Source: Yamagishiella unicocca (taxonomy: Eukaryota > Chlorophyta > Chlorophyceae > Chlamydomonadales > Volvocaceae). Taken from it: a stretch of 64,000 nt of DNA. The notes under the pieces were generated by a model. The model did no database searches and was not told the origin of the DNA. It saw only the letters and a program-made list of their open reading frames with translations. Position 1 is the stretch's first letter. Every line of letters begins with the position of its first letter. The DNA is taken from the NCBI GenBank assembly GCA_003116995.1, contig BDSL01000005.1, positions 992,001 through 1,056,000 on the forward strand. Reading direction: 5' to 3'. Positions 11,785-23,274 of the stretch are shown in pieces. The position numbers and the translations under genes are program-made.

Positions 11785-14445
11785 TCACCCGGCATCCTTT
11801 TCTGCCTCGGCGTCGGCCGCCGCCTTTGCCGCCGCCGCCGCCTGCCTCGCGGCCGCCGCCCGCCGCATCTTCTCCAACACCTCGTCCTCGAAGTTGCCCC
11901 CGCCCGCCGGCCGCCCACCACCGCCTCCACCGGCTGCCCCCGCCGCTGCCGCCGCCCGCCAGCTGGGGAAGGCCGGGCCGCTCCCGGCACCCCCCGGAAA
12001 AGCGGGCCGCCCCGAAGCGGACGGAAAGCTCGTTGCCCCTGACCCTGTCCCTGCCCCGGCTGCCGAGGGGAAGAGGCCGCCGCCCCCAGCCCCGACCCCG
12101 ACCCCGCCGCCGGCGACCGGAAACGCCGCCTTGCCCGCTGCACCAGCGCCCACCCCTGTGGGAAATAGCGGCCGGGCAGCCGGCACAGGGTCCACAAGGC
12201 GGGCTGGACGCTGCAGCAACGACTGCGGGGCAGACCCTGCCGCCGCCGGCCCATTGCGCGGCAGCAGTCCGTCGTCTCCTTGCCCCGTCGTGCCCGTGCC
12301 CGTCGCCCCCGCCGCGTCGGCGCTGTCCGGCGGCGGCTGCGCCTCTGCCGCCTCCGCCACCAGCGGCATCACCAGCAGCGGCTCACTCGGGTCCCCGCAC
12401 ACGCTGCCCGCCGCCGCCGCGGCCGCCGCCTCACTCGCCATCACCACCAGCGCGGTCGCCTTGCGCCTCTTCTTGCTGTCCCGCAGCACCACGTCCTGCA
12501 CGGGCGCTCCGAAACCGCCAAAGATGCTGCGCAGCTCCTCCGTGCCGTACACGCGGCACGTGGGGTCCCAGGTAACCTGCGGGGCGGCCCGTCGCGTCGC
12601 GCGGGGCATTGTGAGGAGTTCGTGAGGGGTTGGTGAAACGTCGAGGTGGGGTAATGCCAGAAGACCCCATAGAGCTCTACTTCACTTCCGGAGTGCAAAC
12701 ATCCTGCGGCTAGACGCAGCACCAGCAGGCCCCCGCCACCCACGCCAGCGCACCTTCAACGTCCGCCGCAGCTGCGCCTGCATCGCTGCCGCCGCGGCGG
12801 CGTCCCCGTCGCCGTACGAGGTACTCGTTGGGCCGCCGTCGCCGCCGCCGTTGCGCGCGCGTGCTTCCGCCGCCGCGGCGGCAGCCCGCTGCGCCGTCAC
12901 CGCTGCCGCCATCCCCGCCGCCTGCTGGCGCTGCCTCCGCTCCTCGTCTTCCGCCTTGCGTCGCAGCCGCTCCAGCTCCACCTGCGCACATGTCGCGAAG
13001 CACATCCATATCCGGCTCTTTCTCGATCGCACTACCGGAAAAACCCTTCCTCACATCCAGGAGCGGTTACCAGCACAGCCCATCATACCAGTCACGGGTT
13101 TTCTTCACGATCACCGTGTGTCGTTCAACGCGCGCGCACGTCCCCACCTTGAGTCGCTGCCGTGCCAGCTCCTCCTCACTCCTCCCGCTGGCCGACTGAG
13201 CAGGTAGCAGGTAAACACCGTCAGGGCAGGCGCACCGTCAGCACAGGGGCACGGGCTGCGAGCGCGGCGACGAAGGGGGGAGCACATGCGCTCGCTGGCA
13301 CGAGAAAACATGCGGCTGCGCCCGTGCCTCATGCACAAGCACAAGCTTCCGCTGCCCCTCATCCCGCCCCCCACCTGCCGCTCCCGCCGCTCCAGCTCCT
13401 CCCTCAGCTTGCGCCGCTTGTCGCTGACTTGCGACTCCCTGGCCACCCGCTGCGCCTGGGCCCTAGGGGGGGGGCAAGGAGAGGGCGGTGAGGAGGGCGG
13501 TGGGAAGGGCCGTGAGGAAAGGTAGGCTACGGCTAGCCTGTTGCGGGACTCGTCTGGACCTCTGCTGCTGCCTTAGTCACCCTCTCCCTCTCACACAACC
13601 TTAGACGGCGGTGCCCACCCTCATGGCGACGTGTTCCAATAATGCGTACCAGCGAGCGTGCCAGTGAGTGTACCAAACGTTTCCTACTCGATTTTAGTTT
13701 TCAGTGCCGACCCACGGGTCTCCTCATACCCCTCATGGCCAACCCAGCCAGTTCCTACCTCAACAGATCGTCCAGGGCGCCTCTCGCTCCCTTGTCCAGA
13801 AGCAGCCGATAAGCCTGCTCCAGCTCGGCAAACTCCTCGGCTGCGTAGGGTTGGTTTGGGGTGGCGGGTTTGGGGAAAGGGGGCGCAAACGGTCGGGCGG
13901 TGCTTGAAGGGGTGCCGGTTTTGATGGAGGCGTTTTTCATCATTGCCTGGGGAGGTGGCAGGGTGGAAGCTGCTGTGGTGTGGTGTGGGAGCTGTGTGCG
14001 GCTGTGCGTTGGCATCGAGCTGTGACCCCAGGGGGTGTATGGCTGGTGGCGAGTCAGTCACCCAGCCCCCCTTGTTTTCGCCTCTCTCCGGTGACCAGTG
14101 TAGAGCCAATCCATATCGTGCGTGAGAGGTTGTACCTGCTTTTGGATTGTCACGATTTTTGTCGGGATGCTTGACGATAGCAAGCCGGCGGTAGGCCTGC
14201 TCGGCGTTGGCAAAACAGTTGGGTATTGGTCAGAGTGCGGGGCGAGCTGTTGGGGTGGATTGGGGAGGGACCACGGGGCAGTCGTTCTGCTGCGGCAGTG
14301 TTTGCTTGCACAACAGTGATTGCCTGCCAGCCCCCAACCTCCAGGAGCGCCTGTCCGTGCGAACCTTTTTAATTGCAGCATCGTCCAGATCCGGGCTGGG
14401 CTCAATCTCCAGAATCGTGTATGCATTCCGTTTGGTGTCGTCCAT
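11785..14445 (-). CDS. DNAJC17: DNAJC17 homologue, J-domain plus RRM-like splicing co-chaperone
   Basis: Seven exons join in phase on the minus strand: 14445-14365, 14196-14136, 13840-13759, 13462-13375, 13195-13148, 12981-12754 and 12576-11785 (about 459 residues). The J domain is spread over exons 1-3: NAYTILEIEPSPDLDDAAIKK, then AYRRLAIVKHPDKNRDNP with the HPD motif needed to stimulate Hsp70, then EEFAELEQAYRLLLDKGARG. Exons 4-6 code for a Lys/Arg/Glu-rich coiled coil (RRKLREELERRERQ, EEELARQRLK, VELERLRRKAEDEERR). Exon 7 has the RRM-like part (TLKVTWDPTC, EELRSIFGGFGAPVQDVVL) and ends FEDEVLEKMRRAAAARQ after a long Ala/Gly/Pro-rich insert. The order J domain, coiled coil, RRM, C-terminal helix is that of DNAJC17, a nuclear splicing factor. 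An upstream in-frame ATG at 14472 could add nine residues. It converges with STK19. Confidence 0.87.
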
Positions 14446-14949
14446 ATTTGCCTCTCCTTCCTTCCAAGGCAACTACACGCCGATTAGAGCCTAGATAAGC
14501 CGAGAATTCCCAGAGGGCGGCTTTGGTTTCGTCAGCGAAGCGTTGAAGGTTGACTTCCCAACGAGATGAGAGCCATGAGACTTATCCCAAGAAGAGTTGC
14601 CTAACGCATGATCTAAGTGGGAAAGGAGACGTGTAATGCAATAATGGCATGGGCGTGGAATGCTGGTGTCCTACTTGTTGGGGCAGCCGTCGTACGGGTA
14701 TACGCAAACGGCCTGCAACTTCGGCACTACGGCCCAGTGTGTCCTACATTTTGTTAGATCGGTTCCGTAGACTTTAAATCCTGCTAAAACTGCGGAAGCC
14801 TGATATTTAACTCCATCGGTCTGTTGAGGACATCGCTCGATCACTTCTGCATTGTGCCGTAGTTAAAATCAAAGTGCATCCAGGCAATCTTCCGTTCATA
14901 GTCTCGGCTTAAGGTTGGCGAGCGTCCAGCTGCGTGCCGAGAGGCAGGC
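14446..14949. promoter_or_regulatory. Divergent upstream region, DNAJC17/uL2m
   Basis: About 500 bp between two divergent start codons. It has lower GC than the exons and no recognisable coding frame. Both promoters must lie here or in the 5'UTRs; no specific element could be assigned. Confidence 0.4.
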
Positions 14950-17574
14950 ATGCTGCGGCGCCTGGCGCAGTCATGCGCCAACGTATTGTCACGGCAAACA
15001 TCTAGCGCACTGGTGCGACTGCGACCTGTCGCGATGTTACACAGAGCGGTGCCCCGATGCAGTGCTGATTGGGTCCGGGGCAACTGCGCAGGACCTGGCG
15101 CAGCCCAGCACGAGCGGCTCTTTCTTCAACGCCGGCCATGAGGCGTTCCAATCAGGTGTGCATGCGACTCGCTTGCGCTTTTGCGCTGCTGCCGCACGCG
15201 TTGCCCACTCTTACGGGTGTCGCTTTTCAGGCGGGGCCAGCCTGCTCCAACTGATCAGGACCAAGTACACATACAAGTTCAAGCGGGCGGCTCCATTGCC
15301 AGGTGAGGGGTATTGTGCAGCGAGCTGATGCGCCAGCACAGGAGCAAGCGGAACGGCGCCCCGAATTAGGTCCATGTGTTTTCTTCATAAGCCAGTCCGT
15401 GAGGCACCGCAGCATGCATATACCCCATGAAGGGTAGCCACTACAACAGTACGACCGACGTTGCATTTGCACAAGCGTACATTGGTGCCTATCCAAGCCA
15501 AGCCACGCGTTTCGTGATTCGGGAAGGTCTGGCCGGATACCGTACCAGTCATCATGCGCGCAGCCACGCGTTCAGCCGCCATCTGGGTCGCAGGGCACAA
15601 GTGCCTCAACCTTAAAACACGTAATTTAAATGCATCTGGATCCATCGGCATCATCGTCTGGATCCTCCCGGCATTCGAACAGCTGGGCGCGACACCGACA
15701 TGGCGGGTCAGGCAACGCCTGAGCCTGGGTCCTCCCCACTCTCAACCCCCCCCCCACCCCACCTCACCTCACCTCACCTCACCCGCCACCACAACCACCA
15801 CAACCATAACCACCACAACCACAGCAACCACAACCACCACACAACCACCACAATCGCCACCTCCACAGGCCTCATCTACTGGAAGCCCAGCACCCCCGGC
15901 CTGCGCCACAAGATCACCATCGACTACGACGCGCTGGGGGTGTACACTGGCCCCCCCACCCTGGCGCTGTCCCAGCCGGTGCACAAGACCGGAGGCCGCA
16001 ACGACACCGGGCGCATCACCACCCGCCACCGCGGCGGCGGCGATCCCAAAGTGCTGCGCGATGTGGACTTCTGCCGCCGCCGCCTGGACGGGCTGCCCGG
16101 GGTGGTGCAGCGGGTGGAGTTGGACCCAAACCGCTCGGGTTTTCTGGTGCTTGTCAAGTACTCGCCCGGTGCGTCGTGGTTGCTCTGAGGGTGGTGGTGG
16201 TGGGGGGAGCCGTTGGGGCGAAGGCGCGGACCCGGGCTGGTGGCGGAGGGCTGGTGGCGGAGGGCTGGTGGCGGAGGGAGGCAAGGGAGTAGTAGGGTCC
16301 TGGTAGTATCGCCTAACCCCTCCGCTGGTGGCATTACTGCAGCTGCCGCCACAGCCAGCGGCTGCAGCAACTAGGTCTAGCCCCAATCCCATCAGCGCTT
16401 GACGTACGCCCAGGCTTCGTGGTAGGCGCCCATGCGTCGCCGTGGTCTGGTGCGCGAGCTTGCGGTGACCATACATCCTCCTCCTCTCTTCCGCCCTCCA
16501 TCCTGCCCTCCCCCCCCCCCGCCGCCCATCAGAGGGCGAGCTGCCCTTCCTCCGATACCACCTCGCCCCAGCCGAGCTCAAGCCGGGTGACGTGATGGTC
16601 TCGGGCGCCGGCGCCCCGGTGCGGCCCGGCAACGTGCTGCCGCTGCGGGACATCCCTATCGGTGTGCCCATACACGGCGTGGAGCTCAAGCCGGGCGGCG
16701 GTGCGCAGCTGGCTCGCGCAGCTTCCACCAGCGCCGTCATCCAGAGCAAGCAGGACCAATACGCGGTGGTGAAGCTGCCGTCAAGTGAGTCTCGCGGTGG
16801 TGGGCGCCGGTGTGTGTTGTGGGGGCCGGTGGGTGTGGTGGGGGGCGGTGGGTGTGTTGTGGGGGCCGGTGGGTATGGTGGGGGCCGGTGTGTGTGATGG
16901 GGGTTGCTGTCGTAGGGGCGAGTGCATGCAGTTGGGTGGGGGCAGCTGATGTGGAGCCGCGTGGTGGAGGACATAGAGTGTCCGGATGCGCGCACGGGTC
17001 CGTCTCCGATGGTTTCGGAGCAGCGGGCCACAGAGTTGTGATCCTGCTGGGGTTCCTGCCGCGATGTCTCCTCAGCGGGCCCACTTCGCATGAGCCCCCC
17101 AAGACCCGCCCCCAGACACCAGGGTAGGTAACGACTGCGACCTGCACCGCGCCTGCCTCCCGCCACCCCGCAGCCGAGACGCGGTTGATCCACCTGGACT
17201 GTCGGGCCACCATCGGTCTGGTGAGCAACCACCTGCAGCGCTCGGTGAACCTGGGCAAGGCCGGAGAGCGGCGCAAGCGGGGCTGGAGACCCAGCGTACG
17301 TGGCATTGCAATGAACCCCGTGGACCACCCGCATGGAGGGCGCGGCAACGGTGGCAGGCCGTCATGCACGCCGTGGGGCGTGTACACCAAGGGAAAGCGC
17401 ACGCGTCGGCGGAACAAGGGCTCCAACCGCTTTATTTTGGTGCGAAAGGGCGGCCAGCCGATCGAAAAGTTCGTGCAGGCCAAGAAGTGGCGCGCTCGGG
17501 CGAAGCTGGCGGAGAAGCAGCGGTTGTCGGGCGGGGGTGGGGAGCGGAGGGCGGCTGCTGGCGCGCAGCGGTGA
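14950..17574 (+). CDS. MRPL2: Mitochondrial ribosomal protein uL2m
   Basis: Well-supported exons are 15231-15302 ([20 protein letters not shown]), 15869-16168 ([40 protein letters not shown]), 16533-16784 ([31 protein letters not shown]) and 17174-17574, all phase-compatible. The last exon carries [20 protein letters not shown] and the uL2 signature [20 protein letters not shown], which lines the peptidyl transferase centre. The C-terminus is basic. The ATG at 14950 begins a mitochondrial-type presequence ([20 protein letters not shown]). How exon 1 joins exon 2 is uncertain: a donor at 15062 fits the phase but is weak, while a strong donor after 15152 lies in a frame with no ATG. It is a nuclear gene for the mitochondrial large subunit; a plastid location cannot be fully excluded. 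Confidence 0.88.
15755..15862. repeat. CCTCA and CAACCAC repeats in a uL2m intron
   Basis: Simple-sequence tract of CACCTCAC units followed by CAACCACCACAACC-type units, filling the pyrimidine-rich end of the intron right up to the 3' splice site at 15868. No coding function is expected; the open frames across it come from the repeat. Confidence 0.9.
16797..16905. repeat. GT-rich tandem repeat in a uL2m intron
   Basis: Imperfect units of about 20 bp containing GGGGGCCGGTGGGTGTG repeat 4-5 times immediately after the 5' splice site at 16784. Every unit carries GGTG steps that resemble donor sites. Confidence 0.85.
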
Positions 17575-17834
17575 GGCGATGCCGGCAGGAGCGCGGGGAA
17601 TGGTGGCTTGGGCGGTTGTACGTATTGCTCCGCTATGGGTGGAGCGATATGTCCCAGATTGTGCCGCAGTGACCGCTCGCCCCGATATTGCTTGCTACGG
17701 GTGGAGTGGTGAGATAGCTTGGATGCATGTGGTGGAACTTCGCTACGCTGGGTTTGCAGGCGCCAAAGTTGGGCTGATGGAGGATGGGAACCTCGGATAT
17801 CGACCTGACTACGATGATTGCTGCCTATACGTCA

Positions 17835-17839
17835 TGTAA
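17835..17839 (+). terminator. TGTAA polyadenylation-type signal, uL2m
   Basis: TGTAA about 260 bp after the uL2m stop, the expected algal 3'-end signal at a normal 3'UTR length. Confidence 0.55.
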
Positions 17840-18602
17840 CACCTGGGAAATATATAAGGTCCTTTGGGGGAAAAATTGCAATTCGTTCTACGGAGACTTG
17901 CTTAATTCTCGCATCTCGTCGCCATCTCGCTTTTGACTGCAAGCCAGCGCCTGATGCAGAAAACGTATATGTGGCAGTGGTTCGAATTACTGGAATTGAT
18001 ACTTACAGACGGATGACTTTTCGCGAGCGTTTCCCTGTTGTAGAGAAAGCAAGTGCGACGTGAGCGATAGCATTTCCAGACGCCCGAAGCCCCGTTCTCT
18101 GCACAAATCAAAAGATATGGAGACTCGATAGCCACTGATATCATCGGATCTGGACACCCTGCAGTCGCGCGGTCACGCCGACTACCTTGGTCTTGCATAG
18201 TAGTCGCTGATCCTTTGAAGCAGATCCGAGACTTCAGCTGCCCTGGATTCGCACCTGTATACCTGTGCTGGCGATACAGCGCAGGCTGCCTCCTGGCCAA
18301 CGTGCGATGGCTGCCTCCCGGACTCACCAGCGGGTAGGACGCTGCGCACGGCCGAAGTGGTTTCCGCAAGTCATCACGTTTAAATGTGGTTGAATTGATC
18401 GTTGTAATTGTAGCTTTATGGGAGCCACGGGCGTGCACAAGCCAAGCTCTCGAGTACGCTCAGCCGACACTCGTCTGCGTTGTCGCGACGAGCTGGGCAG
18501 CAGGCCTGCTATGCGCATTCAGCTGGCGAGTCCCCGTTGTCACAGGCCCCAGACGTCGAACAACTGCCTCGGAGCCAGCAGGTGCGCTGAGCGCATACGT
18601 GG
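17840..18602. other. Intergenic region between uL2m and the OPR-like gene
   Basis: No recognisable gene. Frames at 17818-18063 plus and 17902-18438 minus overlap each other and show no domain. The 3' part probably holds the OPR gene promoter and 5'UTR; coding could start a little upstream of 18603 if a further 5' exon exists. Confidence 0.45.
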
Positions 18603-21600
18603 ATGCGGCATGCTTGCCGAGTACCGCTGCTAAAATGCGTACTCAGTCACCCTTACTTGCAACGCTTCCAATCCGACCAACAGGTAGCAGCAGGCCGGTC
18701 GCCTCCCACCAGGAAGCGCCAAAGCGGCACCGGCGGTTCGTCACTCGCGCCTGCGCAGCTCACGGCTGCTATCCGCACCTGCACCTGCACAACTCAACTG
18801 CTGACGCTTTTCCGACGCCACGGATCCAACTTCAACCACATCCACGCATGCGCAGCCCTCCATCGGCTGGTCGATGTTGCCGCCAAAGCTGATGCCAGCG
18901 ACGCTAGCCCAGCCCCCGCCGACCCAAGCGAGCAGCTCGCGAGCCTGTCTTCGGAACCGGTGCCGGATCAACAACCCAAACAACTGACGGGCAGGCTTAG
19001 GGTACGACAGGGTCAGGAAGTCGCACAGCCGGCACTTCAGCGCCCTGCTCTGGATGTGCCAGAGCCCGAGCAACAGAACCGATGGAGGAGCAACTACGAG
19101 GCTTCTACGTCGTCCGCTCCGCCCTCCTCCTTTCCGGTTCGCCGACAACAGCCACAGCAGCAACAGCAGCAGGCATTGTACGACGGCGCCCGGTCCCGAG
19201 GCGGCGGCGGCGGCGTTGGCGCCAGCCAGCCTGGAGCGGCATCCCAGCGCGCACCTAGCCGAAAGCAGATCGTGTTGATGGCCTCTGGCCTTGCTGCCGT
19301 GCTGTCGCACTCGTGTCGCCACCTAGACGGGCGGGGTGTGGCGACTGCGGCCAGTGCCGTGTCGCGGCTCAGATACAATGACGTTGCCTTGCTGGAGCAG
19401 CTGGAGCAGCGCGCAATAGAGCTGCTGGCGGGTGACGCGCAGGGGGGTACTGCAGAGCACGGGGAGCAAGGGCCGGCGGGTATCGCCTGCGTGGTGGACG
19501 TGTCCGATACCCCAGCCGCAAACGGCAGCGGCGACAGTAGCAGCAGCAGCACCGATAGCGCATCCGGCGGGCACGAGGCTGGAGCGGCGGCCGTGATGGC
19601 GGTGGTCTCGGAGCCTGGTACGGCGGCTCCCACGCAGCCTCAAAATTCGACGACTGCCCGGCAGCAGCAGCGGCGTCAGCAGACTCCGCCAATGCAGCCG
19701 CTGCCGCTGCAGCAGCCGCAGGAGGGGCCGCGCCCCGCCATGACCGCGGACGATCTGTACGTCATGATCGCGGCCTTCGGAGCTCTGGGCTTCCGGCCCT
19801 CCCGGGCCTGGCTCGCCGCCGTGTCGAGAGCGACTGCGCCGCACCTAGCCGCCTACGCCGCCACCCCGGGTCGGCTGCCAACGCTGCTCAGCAGCCTCGG
19901 CAACACGGGCCTGAAGCCCGCGGCGGGGTGGCTGCGGGCGGCTTGCGCCGCCATGCGGCCGCACCTGGCTGCCTGCACGGCCCTGCAGCTGCGGGCCCTG
20001 ATAGCGGGGCTCGCAGCCATGAAGCACCGGCCTGATGGCTCCTGGCTGGCCGCCTACCTGACCGCGAGTGAGGAGCGGCTCCCGAGCTACTCACCTGCGG
20101 ATATGGTCGTCACGATGATATCGTTGGCAGACCTGGACTGCCGACCCGGGGACGCTTGGATGCAACGGTTCTACGAGTGTACGACGGCGGTGGTTGGCAC
20201 GGCGGGCGGGCTCACGGGGCCGCAGGTGGGGGGCGTGGCGGTTGGGGGATAATGGGGTGGCGTGGGAGGGTTTGCTGCGGGGCTGGGGAGGAGCGCGGCG
20301 GATGTCCTGGTGGTACAGCTGTGCGGCTGGCAAGGAAGGACGCCATGTTATAGGGGTGGCCGTACCTGCTGTGGTCGAGAGTCGTCTCCCGCGTGTCCTT
20401 GCAGCGCCGCTACACGCGTTCATCCTCCTCATGTTATCTGCCGGCTTGCATCGGAAAGAAAAAACCCAGAACCGCACGTCACCCACGCACCCCCCTCCCT
20501 CGCTCCCTCCCCTCGCACCCCAAACCCTGCCCGGCCCGGCCCGGCACTCACCGCCCACGTCGTCCCCCAACCGCCTCTCCTCCCTTCCTGCCCTGCGGTT
20601 CCCAGGCCGCCTCGATCCTCGCCTCCCTCTCCCAGCTGAACTGCAAACCCAGCGGCGGGTGGCTCAACACCGTGCTGCTTGGCACCCGCCGCAGTCTGGT
20701 GGACGCATCCGCGGACCAGCTCACGGAGCTCGTAGCGGCCCTCGCTCGGCTGCGCTTCCGGCCCCCTGAGCCCTGGCTGCAGCAGTACTTCAACGCGTCG
20801 TTCCAGCGCCTGCCGTTCCACACGGCGCAGCAGTGCTGCACCGCCGCCGCGTCGATCGCCAGCCTGGGCCGGCGGCCGCAGCGGCTGTGGCTGGAGGAGC
20901 TGGGGCGCCACCTGGGGGCCCAGCTGGCGCTGATGCCGGGCGGCCAGCAGAGCGAGGCGGTGGGGGCTCTGGTGGATCTGGGCTTCACGCCGTCGGCGGC
21001 GTGGCTGTCGGGTTACGAGCAGCACTCGAACGCGCGGCTGGCGGCGTGCAGCGTGGCGGAGCTGTGTCGGGCGCTGTCGTCGCTGGCGAAAGTGGGTTTC
21101 AAGCCGCATGTGAGTCGGGGCTGTGAGCGCGCGCGCGGAAGCCATGGAAATGAATTGCGCGCTGCTCCAGCTGCCGAGCGAGCGCCTCGTCGTATTTTGA
21201 GGCTGCGTGGGAGCCACCACCCCAGCGCGTGCTACGGTCACTGAGGTGCCTGGAGCATGTAGCAGTAAGCCGCGCACACAGACAGCGGCCCACCAGCGGG
21301 TCCATGGTTCAACATCTGTACCTCCAGCGCTCATGGATGCGCGCGTCCGAGTGGTGGGCGTGGCATCGCGATCGTGTCCAATGGAGTCCCCCTCGGGGAG
21401 CTTCATGCCGTGTCGGACCCGCCCATCCCGCCCTGACTTGCCCACCGATTGCGGTCCTCTCCCACAGGCCTCCTGGCTCTACTCGTTCATATCGTGTCGG
21501 ACCCGCCCTGACTTGCCGCCCACCGATTGCGGTCCCCTCCCAACAGGCCTCCTGGCTCTACTCCTTCATCATGACGGCCTACGCCAAACTGGACGCCTTC

Positions 21601-23274
21601 GACGCCGCGCAGCTGGCGGTCGTGTTTGAGTGCCTGCCGGCGCTCACCCCGCACGGCTCCTGGCTGGACGAGATCATCCAAATCTGCGCTTCGGAGACGG
21701 CCATGCGTGCGCAGGCGGCCCAGCTGGAGCGCCAGAAGGCCGCCCAGCTGGCGCTGCAACCGGCGCAGCAAGGACAGGCCAGCGAGCAGACAGCAGGGGC
21801 AGCGGGGCTGGACCTGGAGGTGGACCTGGCGGGATTCTCGGGTGCGCCGGCGGCCTCCGCCGCCGCCGGTTCGGGTCCTACCTTGGCGAACTCTGGCACC
21901 CCAGCAGCCGCGAGACCGGAGCCGTCCGTGGGTCTGTTCATGAACCAGTCTGCGGCCATGGGGACCATTAACGGCTGCCAGGGGGATGTTACGGGGCCCA
22001 GCAACGATACGGTTGGGGGCAACGACGAGGACGATGCGCGATTGGCATCGGAATCGGGATCGGACTGGGCCGCCGAGACCGCCGTACTGCTGCAGGCGCA
22101 GGAGCGCCGGTTACTGGAGCCGCCGCCGCAGTCTCGGGCTGCCGAGAACGGCAACGGTAACGGTTCTGGGGTCCTGAACAGTACCATAGCTATCCCGCGG
22201 GACCTCCTGGCTGTCCCTGGAGGGGTGCTGTCCGTTGCCGCGCAGTGCGGCCTAAACGGCACCGCCGGGGTGCCCTTCCCTGGAGGGATCAACGGCTCGG
22301 GCTCGGGCGGCGCGCTGCTGCAGATGCCGGAGGTGCAGCTGGCGGCGGTGGCGGGGATGACGGTCGTCGCTGGGGGTCGGAACGGTGTGCAGGAAGGCGG
22401 CAGCAGCACCGGGGGCGGCAGCAGCAGCGCGTCGGGTCGCAGCCGCGGCCGTGGGGGCGGCGGCCCTGGCGCAGGGGGTAGTGGCGGTTCGGGCGGTCCT
22501 GACGGCAGCGGGGACGTGGGCGGCAGCGGCGGCAGTGGCGGCAACGGCGAGGCCACGGTTGGCAGCGCAAGCGGTGGCGCGGCGGACCGGGAGGGGAGGG
22601 TCGGCGTGTTGAAGCGTCCCGAGGTGGCGAGGGTGCCTGCTGCCACCGTGCTGGCCGCGTCCTCACCCCTGGCGCCGGTAGCAGCAGGGCCGGAGCTAGC
22701 TGCGGCTGCGGTCGCAGCCGGGGCTGTGGCAGCTCCTGCGGCTGCGGTCGCAGCCGGCGCTGTGGCAGCTGCGGGGGCAGTGAACGCCGCTGTCGTGTCG
22801 CCCGGCTCGTCGGTGTCAGCCTCAAGCGCCCAGATGCAGCAGCAGCAGCAGCTCGTGCTGAAGCCGAAGCCGAGGCCGGTGGCCTCCGCGCCTCCTGCGA
22901 CTACCATCGCCACTGCCGCAGCCATCACCACCTCCACCTCCACGCCCCTAGCGTCGACTTCCGTCGCGCCAGGGGCGGCGGCGGCCGCAGCGGCCAGCCA
23001 GCCCGTGCTGCCCTTTGCGGCAAGCGAGGCCGCCGCCGCCACCTCGGAGGAGGAGGAGCGCGTGCAGTATTTGGACAGCGCATCCCTCACACGCCTTATC
23101 AGTTTTTCGGACGGCCCGCCCGGCCCCGACTTCAGCGGCTGCCAGAAGCGTGCGGCGGCGGCTCGCGCCGGCGCCCTCCAGATGGGCCGCGTGTTGAGCA
23201 ACGAGCTGGCGGGCGGCGGCGGCGACGGAGGGAACATGACGGGTCCGCTGCCGTCGCCGTCGCCGTCGGGTTGA
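18603..23274 (+). CDS. OPR-like helical-repeat protein, probable organelle RNA factor
   Basis: Three phase-0 exons, 18603-20225, 20606-21109 and 21547-23274, give about 1284 residues. The N-terminus is Arg-rich and transit-peptide-like. Near residue 60 a segment TQLLTLFRRHGSNFNHIHAC followed by AALHRLVDVAAK resembles the leading helices of green algal OPR proteins. From about residue 380 to 750 degenerate repeats of about 38 residues recur with the core LxxLGFRPSxxWL: for example ALGFRPSRAWLAAVSRATAP, NTGLKPAAGWLRAACAAM, ARLRFRPPEPWLQQYFN and DLGFTPSAAWLSGYE. This W-L spacing fits the OPR (octotricopeptide) class, whose members bind organellar transcripts to control stability or translation. 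The last exon, after ASWLYSFIMTAYAKLDAFDA, is about 500 residues of Gly/Ser/Ala/Gln-rich low complexity with no domain. The specific target and the organelle are unknown. Confidence 0.72.
21409..21571. repeat. Tandem duplication of the exon-3 splice acceptor in the OPR-like gene
   Basis: Two adjacent copies of about 79-84 bp (from 21409 and from 21493) each contain a pyrimidine tract, a CAG acceptor and the start of exon 3 (GCCTCCTGGCTCTACTC). The downstream acceptor at 21546 keeps the reading frame; the upstream one at 21467 shifts it because the two are 79 bp apart. Confidence 0.92.

Noticed and set aside
11645..12625. Two long plus-strand open frames (326 and 305 codons)
   Set aside because: They are antisense to the DNAJC17 last exon, which carries RRM-like and C-terminal helix motifs in phase with the J-domain exons.
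16797..16905. Coding sequence with Gly/Val-rich protein on the plus strand
   Set aside because: It is a GT-rich simple repeat inside a uL2m intron directly after a good donor.
15769..17334. A 521-codon open frame on the minus strand
   Set aside because: It runs opposite uL2m exons and its simple-repeat introns; the uL2 motifs on the plus strand are decisive.
20429..21445. A 338-codon open frame on the minus strand
   Set aside because: Antisense to OPR exon 2; the repeat motifs with conserved Trp-Leu lie on the plus strand.
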